DNA from: Streptomyces griseoruber | Lineage (GTDB): Bacteria > Actinomycetota > Actinomycetes > Streptomycetales > Streptomycetaceae | DNA length: 64,000 nt | Assembly: GCF_001514205.1 (NCBI RefSeq) | Contig: NZ_KQ948764.1 | Location: 443,882-507,881 of the forward strand | Direction of reading: 5' to 3' | Shown: positions 1-7,353 of the stretch, piece by piece | Numbering within the stretch: the first letter of the stretch is position 1 | How the letters are laid out: each line of letters begins with the position of its first letter | The notes under the pieces: model-generated | What the model was told of the DNA's origin: nothing | The model's database searches: none | Seen by the model: only the letters and a program-made list of their open reading frames with translations | Made by a program: the position numbers and the translations under genes

Positions 1-230
1 GCCGTGAGCCTGCCCTTGAGGCCGGGCGTGGTGAAGTACTCGGCCTTCGCGATGAACGTGACCTTGCGGTCCAGGACCGCGGGCAGGAAGAACGAGTCCG
101 AGAAGGACAGGTGGTTGCTCGCCAGGATCGCGGGGCCCTCGGCGGGAATGTTCTCGAGGCCTTCCACCCAGGGCCTGAAGGTGACCTTCAGCGGTCCCCC
201 GATAGCGACCTTCATCGCGCCGTACAACAA
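1..230 (-). CDS. 1-acyl-glycerol-3-phosphate acyltransferase (PlsC type), 3' part missing
   Basis: Only the N-terminal 76 residues are inside the window; the gene runs off the left edge. The visible part contains NHLSFSD, the HX4D acyltransferase motif, followed by a VTFIAKAEYF-type segment typical of membrane-associated acyltransferases that make phosphatidic acid. A perfect AGGAGG at 239-244 sits 8 nt before a TTG at 230, so I take this TTG as the start rather than the ATG at 215, which would be too far from it. The gene is divergent from the hydrolase at 374. The family call is firm; the exact acyl acceptor is inferred from the family. Confidence 0.85.
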   Translation of the reverse strand, partial: MLYGAMKVAIGGPLKVTFRPWVEGLENIPAEGPAILASNHLSFSDSFFLPAVLDRKVTFIAKAEYFTTPGLKGRLT

Positions 231-373
231 CCCAGTGCCTCCTGTATGTGTCCTCAGACCTTAACCCGGGGCAGCGGCAAAGGCTCCGACGGCCCTGGTC
301 GGTGTCAGTGGGGTCGCGTACCGTGAACCTCACGTCCCTCTCATGAAGAACAGACGAAGACAGGAGACCGAAG

Positions 374-1153
374 GTGCCGGTCCTTCCTGGAGCCGAGCCG
401 TACCGCCATGAGGGCGGGGAGGTCGGGGTCCTCCTCTGCCACGGCTTCACCGGTTCCCCGCAGTCCTTGCGCCCCTGGGCCCGGTATCTGGCCGATCGGG
501 GTCTCACCGTGTCGGTGCCCCTGCTGCCGGGGCACGGCACCCGCTGGGAGGACATGGCCCTCACCGGCGGCCCCGACTGGTACGCGGAGGTGGACCGCGA
601 ACTGCGCGCCCTGCGCGAGCGGTGCTCCCGGGTGTTCGTGGCCGGACTGTCCATGGGCGGCGCGCTGGCGCTGCGGCTGGCCGCCAAGCACGGCGCGGGC
701 ATCGAGGGCCTGATCGTGGTCAACCCGGCGAACAAGGTGCACGGGCTGTCGGCGTACGCCCTCCCGGTGGCCCACCACTTCGTGCGGTCCACGAAGGGGA
801 TCGCGAGCGACATCGCGAAGGAGGGGATCGTCGAGACCGGGTACGACCGGGTGCCGCTGCGCGCGGCGCACTCCCTGCGGATCCTGCTGCGGCAGATCGA
901 CGGGGAGCTTCCGCAGGTCACGCAGCCGCTGCTGCTGTTGCACAGCGTCCAGGACCATGTCGTCCCGGCGGCCGACTCGGCCCGGGTCCTGAGCCGGGTC
1001 TCGTCCACGGACGTGACCGAGATCCTGCTGGAACAGAGCTACCACGTGGCAACGTTGGACCACGACGCGGACCGGATCTTCGAGGAGAGCTACGCGTTCA
1101 TCGCCCGGATCGCGCCCAGTGTCGGCAAGGAAGGGACGGCCGTAGGTGGCTGA
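374..1153 (+). CDS. alpha/beta hydrolase, carboxylesterase (Est30-like)
   Basis: A 259-residue single-domain alpha/beta hydrolase. HGFTGSP near residue 23 forms the oxyanion-hole turn, GLSMGG (91-96) is the nucleophile elbow with Ser93, and Asp194 in SVQDHVVP and His224 in QSYHVATLDHD complete a standard triad. The fold and the SYHVATLD-type motif match small cytosolic carboxylesterases and monoacylglycerol-lipase relatives; the natural substrate is not visible. No signal peptide. GTG start at 374 is preceded by AGGAG at 362-366. It overlaps the next gene by 8 nt, so the two are co-transcribed. Lying divergent from a PlsC-type gene, a lipid role is plausible but only inferred. Confidence 0.88.
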   Translation: MPVLPGAEPYRHEGGEVGVLLCHGFTGSPQSLRPWARYLADRGLTVSVPLLPGHGTRWEDMALTGGPDWYAEVDRELRALRERCSRVFVAGLSMGGALALRLAAKHGAGIEGLIVVNPANKVHGLSAYALPVAHHFVRSTKGIASDIAKEGIVETGYDRVPLRAAHSLRILLRQIDGELPQVTQPLLLLHSVQDHVVPAADSARVLSRVSSTDVTEILLEQSYHVATLDHDADRIFEESYAFIARIAPSVGKEGTAVGG

Positions 1154-1772
1154 GCACGACTCCGACCGCGAGGACCGGGAGAACCGGGACGAGCGGGAGG
1201 GCCTGGACGGCCAGGATGCCCGTCGGGGCCGGGAGCCGGAGGAGCAGAACGTGCCCTTCGACGAGGACGCCGCGTGGGCGGCGATCGTCGCGGGGTACGG
1301 GGACGAACCACCGGACCCGCCGGGGGCCAAGCCGTTCAAGTCGATCGAGGACCTGGCACTGCTGGAGACCCGGACGAACGACGACGAACCCCGTGACTCC
1401 GGGGACGAACAGGAGCCGAAACCGGCCAAGCCGCTCGGCAGCTCCGTCTCGTTCGCGCCCGGGGTCGGCCCGCGCGACTACAGCGCGCCGGAGCCGGCCG
1501 AGGAGGACTTCGACGAGGAGGACGAGGGGCACTTCGTGCCGCCGGAGCCGCCGCCGCTGCCGGCCGCCGACACCACGGCCAAGTTCGCCTGGCTCGGGGT
1601 GATCGGCGGACCGCTGCTGCTGTTGCTGGCGGTGCTGCTGGGCTGGGACATGACGTGGTGGCTGACGACGGTCTGCGTCGGCGGCTTCCTCGGCGGCTTC
1701 GCCACGCTGGTGGTGCGGATGCGGTCGGACGACGAGGACGACGGGGATCCCGGGCGGGGAGCCGTGGTCTAG
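1146..1772 (+). CDS. acidic hypothetical protein with C-terminal membrane hairpin
   Basis: A 208-residue protein with no recognised enzymatic motif. Residues 1-140 are very rich in Asp, Glu, Arg and Pro and are probably disordered. Residues about 142-190 contain two hydrophobic segments (WLGVIGGPLLLLLAVLLGW and a second after TWWLTTV) ending in a short acidic tail, so it is likely anchored by a membrane hairpin with the long acidic arm in the cytosol. The GTG start overlaps the hydrolase stop, which supports translational coupling. The stop codon TAG at 1770-1772 lies just before a CTAG-flanked inverted-repeat element. I do not recognise a function. Confidence 0.75.
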   Translation: MAEHDSDREDRENRDEREGLDGQDARRGREPEEQNVPFDEDAAWAAIVAGYGDEPPDPPGAKPFKSIEDLALLETRTNDDEPRDSGDEQEPKPAKPLGSSVSFAPGVGPRDYSAPEPAEEDFDEEDEGHFVPPEPPPLPAADTTAKFAWLGVIGGPLLLLLAVLLGWDMTWWLTTVCVGGFLGGFATLVVRMRSDDEDDGDPGRGAVV

Positions 1773-1784
1773 CTTTCTCCTTCT

Positions 1785-1953
1785 CTAGTGCCGCGGCAGG
1801 CAACGTTCGCCCCGTCGCGACGCCCGGCACGCACTCTCGCCGCACCGGCCGAAAGCCCAAGTACGTCCAGTACGAGGACTTCCGGCCGACACGCCGAGAG
1901 CACGCACCGGACGCCGCTCCTTGACGGGCAAACGTTGCCTGCCGCGGCACTAG
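1785..1953. mobile_element. CTAG-flanked miniature inverted-repeat element, 169-bp copy
   Basis: The ends are a perfect 23-bp inverted repeat (1785-1807 against 1931-1953), and similarity continues inward with one mismatch and one 1-nt gap for about 8 more bases. Both ends begin with CTAG, consistent with a 4-bp target duplication. The 120-bp interior has no complete gene; a short plus-strand frame ends at 1924, just before the right repeat. A shorter relative lies at 61094-61153 in the opposite orientation. It sits between convergent genes, and the right-hand CTAG supplies the TAG stop of the nuclease gene. It is probably a non-autonomous derivative of an insertion sequence; the parent is not in this window. 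Confidence 0.75.
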
Positions 1954-2696
1954 TTCGCGGGGATTCTGAGGGCGGCCAGGACCGGGAGATGGTCCGTGGC
2001 CGCCCTCAGGTCGTTCTCGGTGACGCCGGGGAGGCCGAGGGGGACACCGCAGCCGAGGACCTCCACGGCCTTCGTCACGAAGATGCCGTCGATCCGGCGG
2101 TCGGGGGCGGTGGCGGGGAAGGTGTGCTCGGTGCCCCAGGGCGCGGCGGTGCGGCAGTCGCTCAGGGCGTCGGCGAGGCGGGTGAAGGCGGGGCCGCCGG
2201 GACGCTCGTTGATGTCGCCGCCGGCGATCGCATGGTCCACGCCCATTCCCGCGAGACGGTCGAGGAGCAGGCCCGCCTGGTCGTGGCGCTCGTCCTGGTG
2301 CAGGCTCAGATGGCAGCTGATCACGCCGAGGCGGGCGCCGGCGATCCGGACCACGGCGGTCGCGAGGCCGCGGCGGTGCCGGCCGGGGGTGAGGGGGAGA
2401 AGGACGTCCTCGGTGCGTTCCGCGAGGACGCGGAGAGAGCAGAGCATCGCCGGGCCTGCCGCCGTGCCGCCGCCCGTGAGGATCACCAGATCGGTGGCGG
2501 CGGCGAGGCGGGCGAGTTTCTTGCGCCAGCGGAAGAAGAGGGGAGCCTCCTGGAGGAGGACCAGATCGGGGGCGCAGGCGGTGATGACCCGGGCGAGGGC
2601 GCCGGTGTCGTCGCGCATCGAGCGGATGTTGTAGCTCAGGACCCGGATGACGACCGAACCGTCGGGCTCGGTGCGGGAGTTGGGGAGCTGCGGCAT
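1950..2696 (-). CDS. endonuclease/exonuclease/phosphatase family protein
   Basis: Counting from ATG at 2696 the protein has 248 residues. It shows the full metal-dependent EEP signature: SYNIR with Asn23, LLQEAP with Glu50, SCHLSLH with His129, GGDINERPG with Asp151 and Asn153, and TDHLPV with Asp235-His236. Such enzymes cleave phosphodiesters or phosphomonoesters with Mg2+; the substrate cannot be told from sequence. No clear signal peptide. An in-frame upstream start at 2789 would add 31 residues without motif support, and no good ribosome site marks either. It is downstream of glkA on the same strand (gap about 150 nt). Its stop lies inside the inverted-repeat element at 1785-1953. Confidence 0.8.
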   Translation of the reverse strand: MPQLPNSRTEPDGSVVIRVLSYNIRSMRDDTGALARVITACAPDLVLLQEAPLFFRWRKKLARLAAATDLVILTGGGTAAGPAMLCSLRVLAERTEDVLLPLTPGRHRRGLATAVVRIAGARLGVISCHLSLHQDERHDQAGLLLDRLAGMGVDHAIAGGDINERPGGPAFTRLADALSDCRTAAPWGTEHTFPATAPDRRIDGIFVTKAVEVLGCGVPLGLPGVTENDLRAATDHLPVLAALRIPAN

Positions 2697-2844
2697 GTGG
2701 ATCAATTTACGCCCATTGGCCCGGGACGCGAGGTTGTGCGCGACCGCCGGATCGTCGTGGCTTGTCGCGCCCACGCGGCGGAGCCGCATGTTTATACAGC
2801 CCCGCGCCCCTGGGTGGGCACGGTCAGCGCCCCCGAAAGGTCCC

Positions 2845-3798
2845 CTACATGATCGGGTCCGGCTCTCTCGCCAGGTCCGCCGCGCCGACCAGGCCCGCCT
2901 TGTTGCCCAGCTGGGCGGCGATCACATCGGCGACCGGGCGCCAGTTGCCGCCCACCAGCCAGCGCTTGTACGACTTGCGGATCGGGTCGAGGACCAGTTC
3001 GCCCTCGTCGGAGAGGCCGCCGCCGACGATGAAGGCGGAGGGGTCGAAGAGGGAGGCGAGGTCGGCGAGACCGGCGCCGGCCCAGCGGGCCAGTTCGCGG
3101 TAGGAGTCGACGGCGACCGGGTCGCCCTGGCGGGCGGCCATGGAGATGTGCTTGCCCTCGATGCCCTCGGGGGAGCCGTCGCCGAGGGCGAGCAGGATCT
3201 CGGCGTTCTCCGGGGTGGCGTTGGCGCGCTGCTTGGCGTACCGCACGAGGGCGCGGCCGGAGGCGTACTGCTCCCAGCAGCCCTGCGAGCCGCAGCCGCA
3301 CAGCAGGCCGTCCGGGACCATCCGGATGTGGCCGAACTCGGCGGCGACGCCGAAGTGGCCGCGGCGCAGCTTGTTGCCGATGATGATGCCGCCGCCGAGG
3401 CCGGTGCCGAGCGTGATGCAGATGACGTTGCGGTGGCCCTTGCCCGCGCCGAACTTGTACTCGCCCCAGGCGGCCGCGTTGGCGTCGTTCTCGACGACGA
3501 CCGGGAGACCCACGCGGGCCTCGACGTCGTCCTTGAGCGGTTCCTGGCGCCAGTCGATGTTGGGCGCGAAGTAGACGGTGGAACGCTGCCGGTTGACGTA
3601 ACCGGCGGCCCCGATGCCCACACCGACGATCTCGTGGCCCGCGCGGGCGCCCTCCACGGCCGAGGCGATGGCGTCCACGATGGCCTCGGGCGTGGTGGGG
3701 GTCGGCACCTTGAAGGTCGAGAGGATGTTGCCTTCCTCGTCGACCACGCCGGCCGCGATCTTCGTGCCGCCGATGTCGACGCCGATGGTGAGTCCCAT
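2845..3798 (-). CDS. glkA: glucokinase, ROK family
   Basis: A 317-residue ROK kinase that phosphorylates glucose with ATP and in Streptomyces is central to glucose catabolite repression. The N-terminal phosphate loop is VDIGGTK (7-13). The catalytic acid is Asp105 in VENDANAA. The ROK zinc site is His157 together with CGCGSQGC (Cys167, 169, 174). GTGLGGG (131-137) follows. Length and sequence match Streptomyces GlkA closely. GAGGG lies just upstream of the ATG. A candidate -10 (TACCGT on the minus strand) is at 3835-3840, in the 118-nt gap after the neighbouring small gene, so glkA can have its own promoter. Confidence 0.97.
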   Translation of the reverse strand: MGLTIGVDIGGTKIAAGVVDEEGNILSTFKVPTPTTPEAIVDAIASAVEGARAGHEIVGVGIGAAGYVNRQRSTVYFAPNIDWRQEPLKDDVEARVGLPVVVENDANAAAWGEYKFGAGKGHRNVICITLGTGLGGGIIIGNKLRRGHFGVAAEFGHIRMVPDGLLCGCGSQGCWEQYASGRALVRYAKQRANATPENAEILLALGDGSPEGIEGKHISMAARQGDPVAVDSYRELARWAGAGLADLASLFDPSAFIVGGGLSDEGELVLDPIRKSYKRWLVGGNWRPVADVIAAQLGNKAGLVGAADLAREPDPIM

Positions 3799-3834
3799 GA
3801 ATCCCTCAGTTTCGGTCGAGCCCCGCTACGGCCA

Positions 3835-3840
3835 ACGGTA
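3835..3840 (-). promoter_or_regulatory. candidate glkA -10 element
   Basis: TACCGT on the minus strand fits the TANNNT pattern and lies about 37 nt before the glkA start. I see no convincing -35 partner, so this is a weak call based on position and the -10 pattern only. Confidence 0.3.
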
Positions 3841-3916
3841 CCCGAGCCGCTGTTCCCGGATTCCCGTCGTCCGCCGGGCGGACAGGCGCCCGGGGCGTCC
3901 GTGAGGGTCCGCGCGG

Positions 3917-4417
3917 TCAGTCGAGGTCGATGCGCTGTCCCGGGCCGGTGCCCTCGCCCTCGTCGCGGGGGTCGTCGCGCGGGTCGTCCTCCAGGTCGCG
4001 GTCGGGGCTCGTCCAGCGCTGTTCCTGGTGCTGGACGGCCGAGCGGTAGGCGGCGAGGAGTTCGCCGCCGGCCGCCGCGAGGTGGTCGAAGACATCGGGG
4101 TTGCGCTCGATGACGGGTTCGACGGCGGCCTTGGCCTGCTGGACGACCTGGCGGACCACCTGCTGGGCGGCGCCGCCCGCGACCGCGCCGAGCAGCGGGG
4201 ACTGGATGCCGGAAAGTCTGTCGGCGACGGTCTCGACGAGCTTGCGCAGTTCCTCCGCGGCCGAGCCCTCCGGCCGGCCCTGCCCGGCCCGGCGGCGGGC
4301 CTTCTCACGGGCCAGATCCTCGGCACAGGCGGTGGCCCAGGCGTCTGCGTCGGTCGCGCGGGGCTCCTCGGCGGCCTCGTCCCGGGCGGCGTCGGGCGTG
4401 GGGCGCTCTTCGCTCAT
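3917..4417 (-). CDS. conserved actinobacterial protein upstream of glkA (DUF5304 type)
   Basis: A 166-residue soluble, acidic protein. The middle (about 55-100) is a helical conserved block containing LRKLVETVADRL and GGAAQQVVRQVVQQAK; both ends are low-complexity and rich in Asp, Glu and Arg. From memory, its orthologue next to glkA in S. coelicolor (SCO2127) has been linked to glucose uptake and carbon catabolite repression; that is recollection of literature, not something the sequence shows. It precedes glkA on the same strand with a 118-nt gap. AGGAG is positioned before the ATG at 4417. No catalytic motif visible. Confidence 0.85.
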   Translation of the reverse strand: MSEERPTPDAARDEAAEEPRATDADAWATACAEDLAREKARRRAGQGRPEGSAAEELRKLVETVADRLSGIQSPLLGAVAGGAAQQVVRQVVQQAKAAVEPVIERNPDVFDHLAAAGGELLAAYRSAVQHQEQRWTSPDRDLEDDPRDDPRDEGEGTGPGQRIDLD

Positions 4418-4448
4418 GACGGACTCCTGATGACTTCTGCTGTCCTGA

Positions 4449-4477
4449 GGGGACGATGCCGATGACGGATCGTCCCC
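4449..4477 (-). terminator. hairpin downstream of the ArsA-type gene
   Basis: GGGGACGAT pairs perfectly with ATCGTCCCC across a short inner stem. It follows the stop of the ArsA-type ATPase (4508) and precedes the start at 4417 on the same strand. There is no U-run, so it could be a terminator or a structured leader for the next gene. Confidence 0.5.
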
Positions 4478-4507
4478 CTCGACGTTACCCGAACGGGGGT
4501 ATGCCGT

Positions 4508-5674
4508 TCACCGTCCCTGCGGCCACAGGCCGGGATCCGGCGCGAACCGGATGCGCAGCTCGCCGTCGCGCAGGGCGGCGCCGTCCACGGTGCAGCGGCG
4601 CAGGGCCGAGGGCAGCGGGACGATCCGGCGGAAGGGTCCGGCGGCGAGGACGAGTTCGTCGCCGCGGCGGATGAGGTCCAGCTCGTCGCGCAGGGCGCCG
4701 GGCAGCGGGATGTGCCAGACGAGGACGCCGTCCTCGGCGAGGCGGTCGGCGACGGCCCACTCGACCGGGGAGGCGGCCGTGTTGACGGGGGGCACGGCGA
4801 GCGCCGTGAGGTCGTCGGCGCCGCGCGGGTCGTGGCCCAGGTGGGCGACGGTCCGCGCCGTGCCCTCCCACTCCCCGAGGGCCTTGCGCTGCTGGCCGAC
4901 GAGCCGGCCGAGCCAGCCGCCGTCGGCCGCGGCCTCCGGCAGGACCCGGTTGGCGACGAGCGACTCGACGGGCAGGGCGCGCAGGGCGAGGCCGAGGCGG
5001 GCGTCCCGGACGGCGTCGGCCCCGGCCGGGCCGGGTTCGGCGACGAGTCGTACGGCGGTGCGGCGGTCGGCGAGGACCGCCTCCACGGCGGCCAGCTCCA
5101 TGTCCCAGCGGCCGGTGGTCTCGTACAGCCACTCGGCGGGCATCGGCACCCCGGCGAGCCGCCCGAGGACGGGCCGCAGCGCACGGGCGGCCTGGCGCTC
5201 CGGCGGCAGCAGCCGGCGCAGATAGCGGCGCAGTTCCTCGGGGAGCGCGAGCAGCGCGAGGGCCTGGGCGGTGGGCGGCAGGTCGACGACGAGCAGATCG
5301 TGCGCCTCGGCGAGCGCGGCGTCCCGCAGGGCCCGCAGCAGCGTCAGCTCCTCGGCCCCGGGAAGCGGAGTGACCTCCTCGGTGTCGAGCCGGGCCGCGC
5401 CGAGCAGATCGAGGACGGTGGAGGCACGGTCCTGGAAACCGGCGAGGTCGTCGCGGAAGCCGGTGGTGGCGTCGGGCCGCCAGGCGGTGAGGTGCGACAG
5501 GACCCGCACCGGCTCGCCCCCGGTGGCGACGCCGAGGGCAGCACCGAGGCTGTCGCCCCGGTCGGCGCTGAGAACGAGGGTCCGGATGCCCGCGCGGGCG
5601 GCGTCCAGCGCGGTGGCGGCCGCGACGGTCGTACGCCCGCTGCCGCCGGGCCCGATGATCAAGATGGTGCGCAT
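4508..5674 (-). CDS. ArsA/GET3-type P-loop ATPase
   Basis: From ATG at 5674 the protein has 388 residues. It starts with a deviant Walker A (IIGPGGSGRTT) of the SIMIBI class, followed by LVLSADRGDSLGAALG, where the switch I Asp is expected, and LLVVDLPPTAQALALL, the Walker B/switch II region. This is the ArsA/GET3 fold. No arsenic genes lie nearby, so arsenite export is unlikely; actinobacterial homologues are usually unassigned. TAGCGT at 5683-5688 (minus strand) lies 8 nt before the ATG with no ribosome site between, which suggests a leaderless transcript. An upstream in-frame start at 5704 lies before this promoter and is rejected. Confidence 0.8.
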   Translation of the reverse strand: MRTILIIGPGGSGRTTVAAATALDAARAGIRTLVLSADRGDSLGAALGVATGGEPVRVLSHLTAWRPDATTGFRDDLAGFQDRASTVLDLLGAARLDTEEVTPLPGAEELTLLRALRDAALAEAHDLLVVDLPPTAQALALLALPEELRRYLRRLLPPERQAARALRPVLGRLAGVPMPAEWLYETTGRWDMELAAVEAVLADRRTAVRLVAEPGPAGADAVRDARLGLALRALPVESLVANRVLPEAAADGGWLGRLVGQQRKALGEWEGTARTVAHLGHDPRGADDLTALAVPPVNTAASPVEWAVADRLAEDGVLVWHIPLPGALRDELDLIRRGDELVLAAGPFRRIVPLPSALRRCTVDGAALRDGELRIRFAPDPGLWPQGR

Positions 5675-5682
5675 GAGGAGGA

Positions 5683-5688
5683 ACGCTA
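5683..5688 (-). promoter_or_regulatory. -10 element of an apparently leaderless promoter
   Basis: TAGCGT lies 8 nt before the ATG of the ArsA-type gene. The intervening bases are pyrimidine-rich with no Shine-Dalgarno sequence, so transcription would begin at or next to the start codon. Confidence 0.45.
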
Positions 5689-5707
5689 ACCGAGACGCAC
5701 CCACAGC

Positions 5708-6148
5708 CTACTTACCGGACTCGACCCGCTTCTTCAGACCGGCCAGCGCCCGGTCGATGATGACCTTCTCGGCCTTGCGCTTGATCATCCCCAGCATCGG
5801 GATCTTGACGTCGACGGTCAGCTGGTACGTGACCTCGGTGGCGCCCGCCCCCGCCGGCTTGAGGAGGTACGACCCGTCGAGCTGCCGGAGCATCTGGGAC
5901 TTCACCAGCGTCCAGGACACCTCGTGCTCGCCGGTCCAGGTGTACCCCAGCACCTGGTCGTCCTTGATCGCGCCGGCGTCCATGACGAGCCGCACCTGCT
6001 CGGCGCGCCCCTGGCCGTCCTCCTTGAGGACCTCCGCCTGCTTCACCTCGCCGGTCCAGTCCGGGTAACGGGCGAAGTCCGCGATCACGGCCATGACGTC
6101 GGCCGGTGCCGCCTCGATCGTGATGCTCGAACTGGTGTGTTCCGCCAT
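5708..6148 (-). CDS. SRPBCC (START-like) ligand-binding protein
   Basis: From ATG at 6148 the product is 146 residues with the polyketide-cyclase/START-like pattern: an N-terminal strand (SSSITIEAAPADVMAVIADF), the YPDWTGEV turn, and a long C-terminal amphipathic helix (MIKRKAEKVIIDRALAGLKKRVE). These small helix-grip proteins bind hydrophobic ligands; no ligand can be named. GGAGGAG is 8 nt upstream of the ATG, which decides this start over the longer frame to 6232. It is 33 nt upstream of the ArsA-type gene on the same strand, but that gene seems to have its own promoter. Confidence 0.85.
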   Translation of the reverse strand: MAEHTSSSITIEAAPADVMAVIADFARYPDWTGEVKQAEVLKEDGQGRAEQVRLVMDAGAIKDDQVLGYTWTGEHEVSWTLVKSQMLRQLDGSYLLKPAGAGATEVTYQLTVDVKIPMLGMIKRKAEKVIIDRALAGLKKRVESGK

Positions 6149-6261
6149 CGCCGTGACTCCTCCGGATACGGGCCCGTAAAGGTACGTGTGTGCAGCGTGA
6201 AGGCTACCGCGCGCCCGACCTGCCGCCTTCACCCCACCTCGTGATCAGGTCACCGTCCCCG

Positions 6262-7059
6262 TCACCACTCCAGTGCCCAGGGCTTACCGGTGCCCGCGAA
6301 GTGTCCGACGTTGACGCATTCGGTGGCGCCGATCCGCATCCGGCGGGCCAGCGGCTGGTGGACGTGTCCGAAGAGGGAGTACCGGGGGCGGGTCCGGCGG
6401 ATCGCGTCCAGCAGGGCGCGGCTGCCGCGTTCGAAGCGGCGCGCGACGGTGTCGTAGACGAGTTCGGGCACCTCCGGCGGGATGTGGGTGCAGAGCACGT
6501 CGACCTCGCCGACGGCCTCGATCTTCGCGGCGTACTCCTCGTCGCTGATCTCGTACGGCGTGCGCATGGCCGTCCTCAGCCCGCCGCCGACGAAGCCGAA
6601 GACGCGGCCGCCGATCTCCACCCGTTCGCCGTCCAGGACGGTGGTGCCGGGGCCGGCGAACTCGTGCCAGAGCTGGGGCATGTCGACATTGCCGTAGGTG
6701 GCGTACGTCGGGGTCGGGAAGGCCGGGAACATCTCGGCGTACTGCTTGCGCACGGCCTTCTCGATGACGGCGGCCCGGTCGCCGTCGACGCCGCCCCACA
6801 GCCGGTGGCCGAGTTCGCGGGCCTCCTCGAAGCGGCGGGCGGTGCGCAGCTCGACGAGCCGGTCGGCGTTCTCGACGCCGAAGAGGTCGGGGAAGATCCC
6901 GCGGGAGTGGTCGGCGTAGTCGAGGAAGAGGACGAGGTCGCCCAGACAGATCAGCGCGTCCGCGCCCTCTCCGGCCCGGGCCAGGTCACGGGCGTTGCCG
7001 TGCACGTCACTGACCACGTGGATGCGTGTCCTGCGATTACCGGCGGGTGTGGAGGCCAT
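6262..7059 (-). CDS. metallophosphoesterase
   Basis: From ATG at 7059 the product is 265 residues. The calcineurin-like motifs are in order: DVHGN near residue 17, CLGDLV near 39, GNVDM near 123 (GNHE-type block), CTHIPPE near 191, and FGHVHQP near 232. This is a binuclear-metal phosphoesterase; the substrate is not evident. No signal peptide, so cytosolic. TACTCT at 7068-7073 (minus strand) sits 8 nt before the ATG without a ribosome site, indicating a leaderless start. It is divergent from the acyl-CoA synthetase gene, and the shared gap holds a palindrome at 7116-7133. Confidence 0.85.
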   Translation of the reverse strand: MASTPAGNRRTRIHVVSDVHGNARDLARAGEGADALICLGDLVLFLDYADHSRGIFPDLFGVENADRLVELRTARRFEEARELGHRLWGGVDGDRAAVIEKAVRKQYAEMFPAFPTPTYATYGNVDMPQLWHEFAGPGTTVLDGERVEIGGRVFGFVGGGLRTAMRTPYEISDEEYAAKIEAVGEVDVLCTHIPPEVPELVYDTVARRFERGSRALLDAIRRTRPRYSLFGHVHQPLARRMRIGATECVNVGHFAGTGKPWALEW

Positions 7060-7067
7060 GACGATCA

Positions 7068-7073
7068 AGAGTA
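7068..7073 (-). promoter_or_regulatory. -10 element of an apparently leaderless promoter
   Basis: TACTCT on the minus strand lies 8 nt before the metallophosphoesterase ATG with no Shine-Dalgarno sequence in between, the arrangement expected of a leaderless transcript. Confidence 0.45.
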
Positions 7074-7115
7074 GGCGTGTGCGGCATAAGTGAACAGTGG
7101 CGACGGAAATAGCGG

Positions 7116-7133
7116 TTACTGGCCAGTCAGTAA
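7116..7133. promoter_or_regulatory. candidate operator upstream of acyl-CoA synthetase
   Basis: TTACTGGCCAGTCAGTAA carries perfect 6-bp arms (TTACTG/CAGTAA) around a 6-bp centre. Size and symmetry suit a TetR-family operator, a common way to control fatty-acid activation genes. It lies in the roughly 290-nt gap between the divergent metallophosphoesterase and synthetase genes, about 220 nt before the synthetase start. The regulator is not identified here. Confidence 0.4.
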
Positions 7134-7353
7134 AGGGGTGGACTACTGTGCGCGAGGAAACACCAATCTGTGTGACGCAGCGAACATCTCGTCGGACCCC
7201 CCTGTCGAAGAGGCCATACCGGCGGGTAACGTCCGGGCAGTCCAGTCGTGCTCAGGATTTCAACGATCGATGTCCGAGCACCGCCCGAGCCGTGGACCGC
7301 ACCGTCGCATCACACAACGTCGTGGCGCCGGCGCCCTATGAGGAGCAGCAGTC

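Noticed and set aside
341..1429. Long minus-strand frame opposite the a/b-hydrolase
   Set aside because: High-GC shadow: its product is Arg/Ser/Pro-rich with no motif, while the opposite frame has a complete catalytic triad.
1655..1924. Protein-coding gene inside the 169-bp inverted-repeat element
   Set aside because: The frame begins inside the neighbouring gene and has no start or ribosome site within the element; at most it is a remnant of a parent element.
7090..7341. Possible small genes in the 7060-7353 gap
   Set aside because: No ribosome site, mixed third-position bases, and the region carries the promoters and operator of flanking genes.
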